Shown here piece by piece: positions 52,755-61,491 of a stretch of DNA of 64,000 bases (the stretch's first letter is position 1; each line of letters opens with the position of its first letter). Under the pieces are notes generated by a model, which worked only from the letters and a program-made list of their open reading frames with translations, was not told where the DNA came from and ran no database searches. This DNA comes from Streptomyces shenzhenensis (GTDB taxonomy: Bacteria; Actinomycetota; Actinomycetes; Streptomycetales; Streptomycetaceae): the NCBI RefSeq assembly GCF_003688995.1, contig NZ_PENI01000038.1:34723-98722 (forward strand), written 5' to 3'. The translations under genes and the position numbers were made by a program.

Positions 52755-53087
52755 CTTCGAACGGGCGACACCGGTGTGCCCGTACCGCCGGTAAAGGGCA
52801 CTGAACTTCAACTGACTGCGCCCGGCGGACCTCCAGAGAGCCGCACCGCGGCAGGCTGCGCGTCTTCGGGATGAAGTATCAGGACGGTCTAGCGACTGAT
52901 CCATTCGGGCTCTGCCGCCGATGCGCAGGCGAACGCCAGCTGCGGACGCTGCCGGCGCGGCCCGATGGCCAATGCCGTGCCGACCAGGGACCGCGTCGCC
53001 GGGCTGACGGTCCTGCTCCATGGCCGGTTCCCCACGAGAACCTGCCGTCCGACGGTCGACCACGTCATTCACGACCAGATCAGACGC

Positions 53088-53234
53088 CTAAGGACGAGTG
53101 GCTGCAGCACGAATGCCGGACTTCCGAAGCGCGCGGGCCAGGTGTTCCGTCTGTACTCCCCAGCACTCCAGCTCCGCGTCGCATTCCTGGCACACAGCGG
53201 AGTACCTGACGGATTCAATGACCACCTGCTCCAT
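53088..53234 (-). CDS. Possible small Cys-containing protein
   Basis: 48 codons starting MEQVVIESVRYSAVCQECD, with a CxxC pair followed by ELECWGVQTEHLARALRKSG. It could bind zinc and has a GGGG stretch a few bases upstream of the ATG. Not recognised; the only sign of function is a protein-like composition in an otherwise empty region. Confidence 0.3.
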   Translation of the reverse strand: MEQVVIESVRYSAVCQECDAELECWGVQTEHLARALRKSGIRAAATRP

Positions 53235-53540
53235 ACCCACCCCAGCCGAAACAAGGTTAGACGACAAGGTCAGCCATCGTCCTCCACGCCTCCTCGCAGC
53301 TCCCACTCATCGAGGCCGGAGCAGACCAATGCGACGTCAGGTTGAAGCGGTCCTGCGGTCCAGGCGGTGTCGGTCCAGGGCTCGGCTGTCAACATGCGGT
53401 CTCCGGGGCCCGAGCGGCCACTTCAGCCGCCCTTCCCTGCCGGGCTCCTCCCGTCGGCTGTCCGGTCCTTAATCGCCTTTCATGTCCTGCCGAGCGGGAG
53501 TTAGTGTTCGCGCAGCGAGTGACTCACGAGGAGCGAAGAC

Positions 53541-53589
53541 ATGGTCGGTCGTCCCGGCACGCGTTGACGTTTGAGGCCGTGAGCGGCCT
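53541..53589 (+). promoter_or_regulatory. Possible leader peptide and hairpin upstream of the MFS exporter
   Basis: An 8-codon frame MVGRPGTR (53541-53567) has a very good ribosome binding site, GAGGAG, 8 bp upstream. A stem-loop AGGCCG-TGAG-CGGCCT (53574-53589) starts 6 bp after its stop, and the MFS start is 124 bp further on. This order resembles translation-dependent attenuators of antibiotic exporters. Speculative. Confidence 0.3.
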
Positions 53590-53712
53590 GTCATCGCGTG
53601 CTGCCCCTGATGCGCGGCACAGCGAGCCTTTCTTTCCCGCTGCCTGAAACGGTCGGTGCACCTGTCGTGCCCCGGTCGGCGGGTCTCGTCTTCGGTCATC
53701 CGAGGGGTCCCT

Positions 53713-55029
53713 GTGCCGTCTTCTTCCTCCGCTGCATCCGATTCCGGTCGACCCGTTCCGTCAAGCCTGTGGCGGGACGGCGACTTCCGTCGGCTCTGGG
53801 TGGGCCAGACGGCCTCGCAACTGGGCGAACATGCAAGTCTGGTGGTTCTGCCGCTCGTCGCCGTCCTGACGCTCAACGCCGGTGCCGGCCAGTTGGGCGC
53901 CCTGCGCGCGGTGGGACAGGCACCGATCCTGCTGCTGTCGCTCTTCGCGGGCGTGTGGGTGGACAGATGGCGGACCCGTACGCTGATGGCGCTGACGGAC
54001 GCCGGTCGGGCCCTGGCACTGGGCGCCGCCGCCGTGGCCGGCTTCCTCGGTGGGCTCGGTCTGCCCGCGCTGCTCGTGGTTGCCTTCGCCGTCGGGGCTC
54101 TGTCCGTGTTCTTCGACGTGGCATACCAGGCCTCCTTGGTACGGCTGGTGAAACGCGATCAGTTGGTGCGGGCCAACAGCGCGCTGGAGGGCAGTCGGTC
54201 CGCGGCGCAGATCGGCGGCCCCGCCCTCGGCGGTGCGTTGGTGTCTGTGCTGTCGGCGCCGATCGCCGCCGCCTCCAGCGCGGTGTTCTTCGCGCTGTCG
54301 ACCGTGTCGATCCGACGGATCGGTCGCCGCGAATCCGTCCCGGAACACTCGGAACGTCCTCCTCGGGTCTGGCGGCGGATCCATGAAGGCCTCCGCTTTG
54401 TCACCGGCGACACCTCGCTGCGCACCGTGTGCCTCGCATCAGCCACCTTCCAGTTCTTCTTCGCGGCTGTGATGACCGTCTATCTGCTGTTCCTGCCCCG
54501 GGACCTGCACCTCTCGGGCACCGCCGTCGGGCTGGCACTCGCGGCGACGGGGCCGGGCGCACTGCTGGGCTCACTGCTGGCCGCCCGCCTGCCGAGCCGC
54601 TTCGGATATGGCGCTGTGCTCGTGTCCGCGGCAGTACTCGGCGACGGCGTGTTTCTGTTCGTGCCTGCACTGCACGGCTCGCCTATGGTGACGATTCCCG
54701 CGCTCCTTACGGTCAACTTCGCCTTCGGGACCTTCAGCCAGCTGGTGAATGTCACGGTCATGACTATCCGGCAGACCGTCACTCCGGACAGGATGCAAGG
54801 CCGCGCGGCCGCGACGATCAACTTCGTCGGCATGGGACTGACCCCGCTCGGCTCGCTGCTCGGCGGCCTTCTCGCGGAAGCGTGGGGAACCCGCACCAGT
54901 CTCCTGGTAACAGCCGCAGGCATGCTGCTGTCGCCGGCGCTGATGGCCCTGTCCCCACTCGCCCGCCTGGGCCGGACACTTCCCGCCCCGCCGGAGAGCA
55001 CGGATTCACCGGAAATTACCAGCGAGTGA
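53713..55029 (+). CDS. MFS exporter (MFS_3, enterobactin-exporter-like)
   Basis: 438 aa from the GTG at 53713, preceded by GAGGGG; 12 predicted membrane helices. Motifs: WRDGDFRRLWVGQTASQLGEH, VWVDRWRTRTLMALTDAGRA, ASLVRLVKRDQLVRANSALEGSR, QTVTPDRMQGRAAATINF. Typical of macrolide or siderophore efflux proteins of actinobacteria. No regulator is adjacent in the same direction; see the possible leader peptide upstream. Confidence 0.9.
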   Translation: MPSSSSAASDSGRPVPSSLWRDGDFRRLWVGQTASQLGEHASLVVLPLVAVLTLNAGAGQLGALRAVGQAPILLLSLFAGVWVDRWRTRTLMALTDAGRALALGAAAVAGFLGGLGLPALLVVAFAVGALSVFFDVAYQASLVRLVKRDQLVRANSALEGSRSAAQIGGPALGGALVSVLSAPIAAASSAVFFALSTVSIRRIGRRESVPEHSERPPRVWRRIHEGLRFVTGDTSLRTVCLASATFQFFFAAVMTVYLLFLPRDLHLSGTAVGLALAATGPGALLGSLLAARLPSRFGYGAVLVSAAVLGDGVFLFVPALHGSPMVTIPALLTVNFAFGTFSQLVNVTVMTIRQTVTPDRMQGRAAATINFVGMGLTPLGSLLGGLLAEAWGTRTSLLVTAAGMLLSPALMALSPLARLGRTLPAPPESTDSPEITSE

Positions 55030-55198
55030 AGCCCTATCTGCAGGAAGCCCGACCCAGGACCCCGGGGGAACCGGGCATCGCTCCCGATGAACTTACGGAT
55101 CTGCACGGCCGGTTCGGGAGGGCTGTCGTGGGCCGCGCGCTGTACCAGCAGATGAGGTATCCCGGTGGCAGCGCATCAACAGCCCCGCAAAAGGATCT

Positions 55199-55801
55199 CT
55201 ACCTCCTGTGGTGGTGGGCATCGGCGAAGATGGCCACCATGCTGGTGACCTCGTCGGTGACATCGCGGCGCCATTCGTGCCGTCCCTGGCGACAGCGGCC
55301 GGAGATGATGCCGTGGAGAGCGGTCCACAACTGTTCAGCCCGGTCCAGCGCCTCCGCCTCGTCGACGGCGGGGGCGGTCGCCTTCAGGTCCTCGGCCATG
55401 GCAGCGGTGCGGTTTTCCATCCAGGTGCGGACGGTGTCGGTCTCCTTGAGCCAGTCGACGCTTTCGAAGACCAGTTGGTACGGGCCCGGGTGGGCCAGCG
55501 CCCAGTCGACGTACGTCAGGGCGAACGCGTCCAGGCGTTCGCGCGGCCCTGCGGCGGCGGCCACGGCCGCCTCGGCCCGGGTCCGGGCGTCGGTGAAGTG
55601 CATGTCGAGCACCGCGTCGATGAGCGCCGCGCCTGAGTCGAAGTGCAGGTAGACCGCGGTCGCTGAGACACCGCACGCCCGGGCCACGGCCCGCAGTGAC
55701 GGGGCCGGGGCCGGGCGCGGTTCCTGGAGCAGTGCCGAGGCAGCCTCGATCAGAGCCTGGCGTAGGTCGCGGCTTCCTTTGTCTGCTGTGCCGACGATCA
55801 T
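55199..55801 (-). CDS. TetR-family regulator, divergent from SDR
   Basis: 200 aa. HTH SLRAVARACGVSATAVYLHFDSGAALIDAV after a 37-residue lead; C-terminal WHG/TetR_C-like domain (LDAFALTYVDWALAHPGPYQLVF). Start ATG at 55801 with GGAGGG 6 bp upstream. Two palindromic sites between it and the SDR gene mark it as repressor of both. Confidence 0.9.
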   Translation of the reverse strand: MIVGTADKGSRDLRQALIEAASALLQEPRPAPAPSLRAVARACGVSATAVYLHFDSGAALIDAVLDMHFTDARTRAEAAVAAAAGPRERLDAFALTYVDWALAHPGPYQLVFESVDWLKETDTVRTWMENRTAAMAEDLKATAPAVDEAEALDRAEQLWTALHGIISGRCRQGRHEWRRDVTDEVTSMVAIFADAHHHRR

Positions 55802-55834
55802 CCGCCGCCCTCCGTACTCTCCCGAACTTGCTGG

Positions 55835-55884
55835 TTAACAGGTGTCAATGTACCGTGTCACTCACCGCACTTAACACCTGTCAA
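55835..55884. promoter_or_regulatory. Paired TetR operators between regulator and SDR
   Basis: TTAACAGGTGTCAA (55835-55848) and TTAACACCTGTCAA (55871-55884), 36 bp apart. Each is an imperfect palindrome, and the second is close to the first on the other strand. They cover the space where both divergent promoters must lie; the reverse of each contains TTGACA, a good -35 hexamer. Confidence 0.7.
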
Positions 55885-55899
55885 CCTCTGGGGAGCGTC

Positions 55900-56682
55900 A
55901 TGCGGAGGACCACGGTCATCACCGGAGCAAGTTCGGGCATCGGCGCCGAGTTCGCCCGCCGTTTCGCGCAGCAGGGCGACGACCTCGTCCTGGTCGCCCG
56001 GCGTCTGGACCGGCTCGAGAGCCTTGCTGCGGACTTGCGCGGGCAGTACTCGGCGACGGTGACGCCCATAGCCCTGGACCTCACCGGGCCCCGGCCCGGC
56101 GCGGCGCTGCGCGCCCGACTTGCGGAACACGGCCTGGTCGCCGGCGCGCTGGTGAACTGTGCGGGCTACGGCCGTACCGAGAGGTTCGAGGAAGCCGACG
56201 CGGACAGCGTCGCACGGCAGATCGCCCTGGACGTCACCGCTCTGACCGACCTGACGAAGGCCTTCTGGCCCGACCTCCTGGGTGCCGAAACGGGTCTCCT
56301 GATCAACGTGGCCAGCCTGACCGGCTACGCACCCATGCCCGGTATGGCTGTCTACGCGGCGGCGAAAGCCTTCGTGCTCTCCTTCACCGAAGCCCTGTGG
56401 GCCGAGGCCCGCGGCAGCCGGCTGCGCGTCCTGTGCCTGTCACCGGGGCCCACCAGCAGCGAGTTCTACGAGACCTCGGGCACCTCCACCCGAGGTGTCC
56501 GCTTCCAGACCCCCGAACAGGTCGTCGACACCGCCTTCCGCGCCCTGGACAACGATCGCCCCACCGCCGTGTCGGGACGCCTCAACACCCTGGCCGCCGC
56601 CCTGATGCGCACGCTGCCCAGAAGGATCGTCCTCGCCCTGGCAGCACGCCAGGCCCCCAAACCCTCGGTTTCCCTGCAGTAG
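55900..56682 (+). CDS. Short-chain dehydrogenase/reductase
   Basis: 260 aa. VITGASSGIGAEFARRFA cofactor site, LVNCAGYG, NVASLTGYAPMPG with catalytic Ser, YAAAKAF with catalytic Tyr and Lys, RVLCLSPGPTSSEFY. It belongs to the DltE/YdfG-like group acting on small or lipid carbonyls. ATG at 55900 with GGGAG 4 bp upstream. Controlled by the divergent TetR. Confidence 0.88.
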   Translation: MRRTTVITGASSGIGAEFARRFAQQGDDLVLVARRLDRLESLAADLRGQYSATVTPIALDLTGPRPGAALRARLAEHGLVAGALVNCAGYGRTERFEEADADSVARQIALDVTALTDLTKAFWPDLLGAETGLLINVASLTGYAPMPGMAVYAAAKAFVLSFTEALWAEARGSRLRVLCLSPGPTSSEFYETSGTSTRGVRFQTPEQVVDTAFRALDNDRPTAVSGRLNTLAAALMRTLPRRIVLALAARQAPKPSVSLQ

Positions 56683-57064
56683 GCGGAACCCCGACCGTGT
56701 CGCGGCAGCTGAACACGACGCCGGAGACCGATCGCGTCAAGGACGTGTGGGTGCGGCTCGGGCGCGAACGGACTGTGCCGGGCCGACTCTTCGCTCTACT
56801 TCACCAGCCTCGACAACCGCCGTCGCACGAAGTGTGACCAGCAAACTCGTCACCTACCTCCGGCGAACCTGTGCCAGGCGTCTCCGGACCAGCGGGCACT
56901 GCGTTGTACTGCAGGGCCGGCTGAGCCTCACAGAAGATTGCCCAACTCGACGTGCAGATCGCCCGGAAGCAGGAGGCTGTCGGCCTGGGCGGTCGCGCGC
57001 CACGACCGTCGTCGTCTCCGGGGCACCAGGCTGCGGAGCCTTCTTCGACCGGGAGTGTCACCTG
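56683..57064. other. 382 bp gap without a supported gene
   Basis: No coding frame with recognisable content; parts of 56700-56840 look like remains of a gene. The stop codons on either side converge (SDR plus, TetR minus), so no promoter is expected. No strong terminator hairpin was found. Confidence 0.45.
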
Positions 57065-57661
57065 TCAGCGCAGTTGGCTGAACGCCTGGTCGGCGTCGGC
57101 TACGGCCTCGGGGTGGACGTCGTGGGCGGTTCGGCCGTCGGCGATCTTCTGCCAGTTGGTTCTGGCGAGCACCCGTTGGACCGCGAGTACCTGGGCGGCT
57201 CGCAGGCGTGCCTGGATGCCTTCGCCGAGGGCGTCCGCCAGTGCTTCCTCGTCCTCGAGCTGGTACTGCGTGAGCCGTGCCGCCAGGCTCGGTGTGGTGA
57301 ACACCAGCCGATGGAACGCCACCACCTCGGGATGATCGTTGAGGCCGGTGACGGGGTCGTACCGATCGAGGCCGGCCCGGAAGTGCCGGTGCAGCGCCGT
57401 CACCGGCTTGACGCCGGACCTGCGGTCACGTACGACGCGTGCCGCCTCTCCTAGGTGGTCCGCAAACCGGTGCAGCACCAGGTCTTCCTTGGTGGGGAAG
57501 TACCGGAAGAGGGTCGGCTTGGAGATCTCGGCCGCCGCGGCGATGTCGTTGACCGAGACGCGGTCGAAGCCTCGCTCCAGGAACAGCGAGACGGCCGCGT
57601 CGCCGATGGCGTCACGCGTCCGCTCCTTCTTGCGGGCCCGCAGCCCCGTCGGCTCGCTCAC
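57065..57661 (-). CDS. TetR-family regulator, divergent from NmrA-like gene
   Basis: 198 aa from the GTG at 57661. HTH: RKKERTRDAIGDAAVSLFLERGFDRVSVNDIAAAAEISKPTLFRYFPTKEDLV. The open frame continues upstream but lies inside the promoter and the neighbour gene. Likely represses itself and the divergent oxidoreductase through the palindrome at 57681-57708. Confidence 0.9.
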   Translation of the reverse strand: MSEPTGLRARKKERTRDAIGDAAVSLFLERGFDRVSVNDIAAAAEISKPTLFRYFPTKEDLVLHRFADHLGEAARVVRDRRSGVKPVTALHRHFRAGLDRYDPVTGLNDHPEVVAFHRLVFTTPSLAARLTQYQLEDEEALADALGEGIQARLRAAQVLAVQRVLARTNWQKIADGRTAHDVHPEAVADADQAFSQLR

Positions 57662-57670
57662 CTGACCACT

Positions 57671-57708
57671 GTAACAGTCATTACCGGGTTGCTTTTTTAA
57701 CCGAGTAA
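57671..57708. promoter_or_regulatory. Operator region between TetR and NmrA-like gene
   Basis: TTACCGGGTT-gctttttt-AACCGAGTAA (57681-57708) is an inverted repeat matching at 8 of 10 positions per arm, in a 55 bp AT-richer gap. The small palindrome ACTGTTACAGT (in reverse, near 57668-57678) lies beside it. Confidence 0.6.
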
Positions 57709-57715
57709 CGTTTTC

Positions 57716-58612
57716 ATGAGCGGCGTGAATCAGATGGACATTCCTCCCGTGCTCGTAACCAGGGCGACGGGCCGGGTCGGCCGCGTCGTCATCGACCAAC
57801 TCCTCGACGCGGGCGTGCCGGTCCGCGCCCTCACCCATCGCTCCGAGGCCGCGGCGACGCTGCCGGCGAAGGCCGAGGTCTTCACCGGCGACCTCACCGT
57901 GCCCGAAACGCTCGACCGGGCATTGACTGGCGCCGATGCGGTCTTCCTCGTCTGGACCGCCCCGCCTCGGACCGCCGAGGCAGTCGTCGAGCGGCTGGCA
58001 GCCCACGTGCGGCGGGTCGTCTTCCTCTCCTCCCCGCATCAGACGCCGCACCCCCTCTTCCAGCAGCCCAATCCCATGGCGGTGCTGCACGCCGACATCG
58101 AGCGGCTCATCGCGGCCACCGGACTCGAGTCGACGATCATCCGGCCGGGGATGTTCGCGTCGAACTCGCTGGCCTGGTGGGCGCCCGCGATCCGGGCCGG
58201 CGAGGTCGTCCGGTGGCCCTACGGCACTGCCGAGTCGGCACCGGTCGACGACCGCGACGTCGCAGCCGTCGCGGCGCGGACGCTCTATCAGGGCGGATAC
58301 GTCGGAGGCGACTACGTCCTCACGGGCCCCGCATCACTGACCCAAGCCGCGCAGGTGGACGTCATCGGTGACGCCCTGGGGCGCCGGATCGCATTCGAGG
58401 AGATGACGCCGGACGAGTTCCGAAGCCTGTGCGAGGGCACGGCGCCCAGCTCGGTCGTCGACATGCTGCTTGCCGCGTGGAGCGCGGCGGTCGGACAGCC
58501 CGCGTACATCACCACTGCGGTGGCCGACATCCTCGGGACGGCGCCGCGAACGTTTCGCCAGTGGGCCGCCGACCACGCCACCGCGTTCACGGAGGGTTCG
58601 GAGGGGTCGTAA
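57716..58612 (+). CDS. NAD(P)-binding NmrA/atypical-SDR oxidoreductase
   Basis: 298 aa. Rossmann motif VTRATGRVGRVVIDQLLDAG, GDLTVPETLDRALTGADAVFLVW, RVVFLSSPHQTPHP, STIIRPGMFASNSLAWW and GDYVLTGPASLTQAAQ. Similar to NAD(P)H-binding sensors or quinone-oxidoreductase-like QorB proteins. ATG at 57716, with an alternative ATG at 57734. TetR-controlled. Substrate unknown. Confidence 0.88.
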   Translation: MSGVNQMDIPPVLVTRATGRVGRVVIDQLLDAGVPVRALTHRSEAAATLPAKAEVFTGDLTVPETLDRALTGADAVFLVWTAPPRTAEAVVERLAAHVRRVVFLSSPHQTPHPLFQQPNPMAVLHADIERLIAATGLESTIIRPGMFASNSLAWWAPAIRAGEVVRWPYGTAESAPVDDRDVAAVAARTLYQGGYVGGDYVLTGPASLTQAAQVDVIGDALGRRIAFEEMTPDEFRSLCEGTAPSSVVDMLLAAWSAAVGQPAYITTAVADILGTAPRTFRQWAADHATAFTEGSEGS

Positions 58613-58704
58613 CCTCGTCGACCGCGGTCAGCGGCCCAGGGCATCGTGCGTACCGACAGGACGCACAGCCTGCGGTCCACGTGCGCGATGTCGATGGGAA
58701 ATTC

Positions 58705-59334
58705 TTAGGGGCGGCGGGCCAGCAAGTGGGCGTCGAGGAAGCCCCGCTCGGAGGCCGGGTCGTGGAGCAGCCGGGCGAACGTGACGAGCCCGGCCCCGGC
58801 CAGCAACTCGGCGAACCGGTCCGCCGGCCAGCTGTAGGCGGGCGTCACCTTGTGGTCAAAGCGGACCGGCTCGGGCCCGTCGGTCGCGAAGAACGAGACC
58901 AGGAGCAGGCCCCCTGGCGCCAGAACACGTACCTGCTCGGCGAGCAGCGGGAGCAATTCCCCGGGAGGGGTGTGGATCATCGAGTAGTGGGCCAGTACGC
59001 CGCCGAGCGCGCCGTCCTCGACCGGCAGGGCCTCCATCCGTGCCTCGTCGAACTGCAGCGCCGGATGGGCCCGCCGGGCGTGGTCGACCATGCCCGGGGA
59101 GAGGTCGAGCCCGAAGGCGTCCAGACCCAGGTCATGCAGCATGGCCGTCAGATGCCCGGGCCCGCACCCGACATCGGCTGCCCGCAGGTTCCCCGTCCCG
59201 CGCACCAGCTCGGCGAAGGTGCCGATCATGTTCCGCGAGAACGGGTGCGTCTCCAATCGATCAGCGAACATCGACGCATAGAGCTCGACGACCCCGTCGT
59301 AGGCCGCCCTGGTCTCGTCCTGGTGTCCCGCCAC
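58705..59334 (-). CDS. Class I SAM-dependent methyltransferase
   Basis: 209 aa. Motif I LRAADVGCGPGHLTAMLHDLGLDAFGLDLSPGMV, motif after it MEALPVEDGALGGVLAHYSMIHTP, and VRVLAPGGLLLVSFF. UbiE/Methyltransf_11 type; substrate unknown. GTG start at 59334 without a clear ribosome binding site. Stands alone. Confidence 0.88.
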   Translation of the reverse strand: MAGHQDETRAAYDGVVELYASMFADRLETHPFSRNMIGTFAELVRGTGNLRAADVGCGPGHLTAMLHDLGLDAFGLDLSPGMVDHARRAHPALQFDEARMEALPVEDGALGGVLAHYSMIHTPPGELLPLLAEQVRVLAPGGLLLVSFFATDGPEPVRFDHKVTPAYSWPADRFAELLAGAGLVTFARLLHDPASERGFLDAHLLARRP

Positions 59335-59702
59335 GGGGAAGAAGCTAACACCCGTGCCCTACACCGGATCCAAGGGGACCGGATGTGGTCGGTCGCCGAG
59401 CCGGGTAGTCCGGGCGTGAGGATCGAGATCAGCGGTCTGCAGCATCCCGCTTACGCACCCATGAGCCACCCAGGCCCAACCGCGCTCCCCGTTCGTGTAC
59501 CTGCTGGCGCGTCGACTGGCCCCGCAGGGACTCTTCGGACGTAGTGGCGATGTCTGCCCGCAACGACTGGAGCGCCCGTTGGAAACCCTCGCCCCGCGAC
59601 CGCCCCGGTCGATGCCGACGGTGGCCGCATCCGCTCGCACCGTTCCTCGCCTTGACTCCCGTCCATCCGCCGACAACGTCGAGAGCGGGGGCAGCTGATC
59701 AC
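59335..59702. other. 368 bp gap without a supported gene
   Basis: Nothing recognisable apart from short open frames. GGGGGCAG at 59690-59697 may be the distant ribosome binding site of the following gene. Confidence 0.4.
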
Positions 59703-60269
59703 GTGGACCGCCTCGCTCACCCTGCCAACCACCGACGGCTCTACGACGTCCTGTGGTTGCTCCTGCCGTTGGCGGTGACGGCCGGCCTCTACTGGTTCGG
59801 CCGGACACACACCCCCGACTACACGAGCAGCCTCTTCGGGCAGCGCGGCGACGACGCCAGAAGGCTCAAGGCCCAACTCGGCTCAGCGCTCCTGTGCCTG
59901 GCGCTGATTCAGCTGATTCTCGCCCTCTGGATGTACGGCCTCCTGCCCGCACTGCGCGCCGCCTCGCACCGGGTCCACACCACGCACCGCCTCATCGGTC
60001 TCACCGCCTTCCTCCTCTCCCTCCCGATCGCCTGGCACTGCATCTCCGCCTACGGCGTCCAGCTGACCGACACCCGCGTGGCACTCCACTCGCTCACCGG
60101 CTGCTTCCTCTACGGGGCCTTCGTCGCCAAAGTCGTCGTGGTCCGCCACCGCCGCTGGCCCAGCTGGGCGCTTCCGCTCGCCGGCGGCACCCTCGTCACC
60201 GCGATCGCTCTGCTCTGGTACGCCGCCGCCTTCTGGTACCTCAACGACTTCCGGGCCCCCGGCCTGTGA
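59703..60269 (+). CDS. Four-helix membrane protein (DUF6529/cytochrome b561-like)
   Basis: 188 aa from the GTG at 59703. Four membrane helices (about 16-34, 61-82, 98-118, 160-180). Conserved-looking His residues HRVHTTHRLIGL, IAWHCISAYG and ALHSLTGCFLYG could bind heme b as in b561-type proteins. I associate the pattern with DUF6529 from memory. No partner gene nearby suggests a substrate. Confidence 0.72.
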   Translation: MDRLAHPANHRRLYDVLWLLLPLAVTAGLYWFGRTHTPDYTSSLFGQRGDDARRLKAQLGSALLCLALIQLILALWMYGLLPALRAASHRVHTTHRLIGLTAFLLSLPIAWHCISAYGVQLTDTRVALHSLTGCFLYGAFVAKVVVVRHRRWPSWALPLAGGTLVTAIALLWYAAAFWYLNDFRAPGL

Positions 60270-60377
60270 CCTTTCCCTGCACCGCCTCCCTCAGTCCGGC
60301 CAACACCCAAGCCTCATCAGGGACTTCGAGAAGCAGCTTCCTGACGAGCCGAAGCCAGTAGCGCTAGGCAGTTTCGT

Positions 60378-60520
60378 TTGGATCAGTCGGTCGTTGGTCC
60401 GAGTGCGCCGTTGTCTGACACGCAGTGGGCGCGGATCGAGCCCTTGCTCCCGGACCGGATGCCCAACCGGCCCCTCACGTTCGTTCTCACCGCAGGCCAG
60501 GCCGGTGACGCGCCCGTCTG
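60378..60520 (+). pseudogene. IS5-like transposase scar with internal deletion
   Basis: LSDTQWARIEPLLPDRMPNR is the N-terminus of IS5-family transposases. It is joined directly to PLTFVLTAGQAGDAP, which in intact proteins lies over a hundred residues later (after the DDE domain start). The frame then runs into the neighbour gene's 3' end. The DNA before it (60305-60377, including CTAGGCAGTTTCGTTTGGAT) probably contains one end of the element. Confidence 0.75.
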
Positions 60521-60535
60521 TGACCTGTGTGTTGT

Positions 60536-61408
60536 TCAGTGGGCGATGCTGTCCAGTTCGGCCACATCCTCGTCCGAGAGGGAGAGGCTGGCGCCTGCGA
60601 TGTTCTCGCGCAGGTGGGCGGTGGACGAAGTACCCGGGATGAGCAGGATGTTCGGCGAGCGCTGCATCAGCCAGGCCAGCGCGACCGACATGGGCGTCGC
60701 CTCTAGTCGGTGCGCGACCTGCGAGAGGGCCTCGGACTGTAGCGGCGTGAAGCCTCCCAGGGGGAAGAACGGCACGTAGGCGATGCCGTCGGCGGCGAGG
60801 TGGTCTACGAGGTCGTCGTCGTGGCGGTGGGCGAGGTTGTACATGTTCTGCACGCACACGATCGGGGCGATGCTGCGCGCCTCGGCGACCTGCTCCCCGG
60901 TGACATTGCTGACGCCGAGGTGGCGGATCAGGCCCTCTTGCTGGAGGTCGACGAGCGTCTCGAATGCTTCGGTGATCGAGCCGGGCTGGGGACCCTGAGC
61001 GTCGCCCATGCGCATGTTGACCAGGTCGAGGGTCTCGACGCCGAGGGATGCGAGGTTCTCGTGGACCTGCTTGCGCAGGTCTTCGGGGCGCCGGGCCGTG
61101 GGCCAGCCGCCCTGCGCGTCGCGGGTCGCACCCACCTTGGTGGCGATGAACAGCGGCTCCGGGTAGGGGTGCAGCGCTTCACGGATCAGCTCATTCGTGA
61201 TGCGCGGTCCGTAGGCGTAGCTGGTGTCGATGTGGGTGATTCCGAGGCTGACTGCCTCGCGCAGCACGGCCAGGGCGCCGTCGCGGTCGGCGGGCGGCCC
61301 CATGACCCACGGGCCGGCGAGCTGCATCGCGCCGTAGCCGAACCGGGTGACGGACGAGTCACCCAGCGTCCAGGTTCCGCCGGGAAGAGGTGCGGAGGGC
61401 GTGTTCAT
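60536..61408 (-). CDS. Aldo/keto reductase, divergent from HxlR
   Basis: 290 aa from the ATG at 61408 (AAAGG upstream). VTRFGYGAMQLAGPWVMGPP, catalytic Asp/Tyr in ITHIDTSYAYGPRITNELIREAL, Lys in PLFIATKVGATRD, LVNMRMGD, IRHLGVSNVTGEQV and IPGTSSTAHLRENI. AKR family close to AKR11/YajO-like proteins. Probably induced by electrophiles or aldehydes through the HxlR regulator. Confidence 0.9.
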   Translation of the reverse strand: MNTPSAPLPGGTWTLGDSSVTRFGYGAMQLAGPWVMGPPADRDGALAVLREAVSLGITHIDTSYAYGPRITNELIREALHPYPEPLFIATKVGATRDAQGGWPTARRPEDLRKQVHENLASLGVETLDLVNMRMGDAQGPQPGSITEAFETLVDLQQEGLIRHLGVSNVTGEQVAEARSIAPIVCVQNMYNLAHRHDDDLVDHLAADGIAYVPFFPLGGFTPLQSEALSQVAHRLEATPMSVALAWLMQRSPNILLIPGTSSTAHLRENIAGASLSLSDEDVAELDSIAH

Positions 61409-61474
61409 CGTGGTGCCTTTCACTTCGTACCAGGGGTGGTGTCTCCAGCCCCCTTGCACCAGTGTTGGAGAGGA

Positions 61475-61491
61475 ACTTCCTGCCGGGAAGT
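61475..61491. promoter_or_regulatory. HxlR operator between AKR and hxlR-type gene
   Basis: ACTTCCTGCCGGGAAGT: perfect 6 bp arms around a 5 bp centre. A second small inverted repeat, GCACT-ctga-AGTGC (61494-61507), follows. Both lie mid-way in the 130 bp divergent region, 48-67 bp from each start. Confidence 0.65.

Larger units (their letters stand above)
52755..53712. other. Gene-poor 960 bp stretch
   Basis: Lower coding signal than its neighbours. Apart from a possible 48-codon gene on the minus strand (53088-53234) and a possible leader peptide (53541-53567), no gene is supported. Some parts look like decayed coding DNA, but no family was recognised. Confidence 0.5.
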
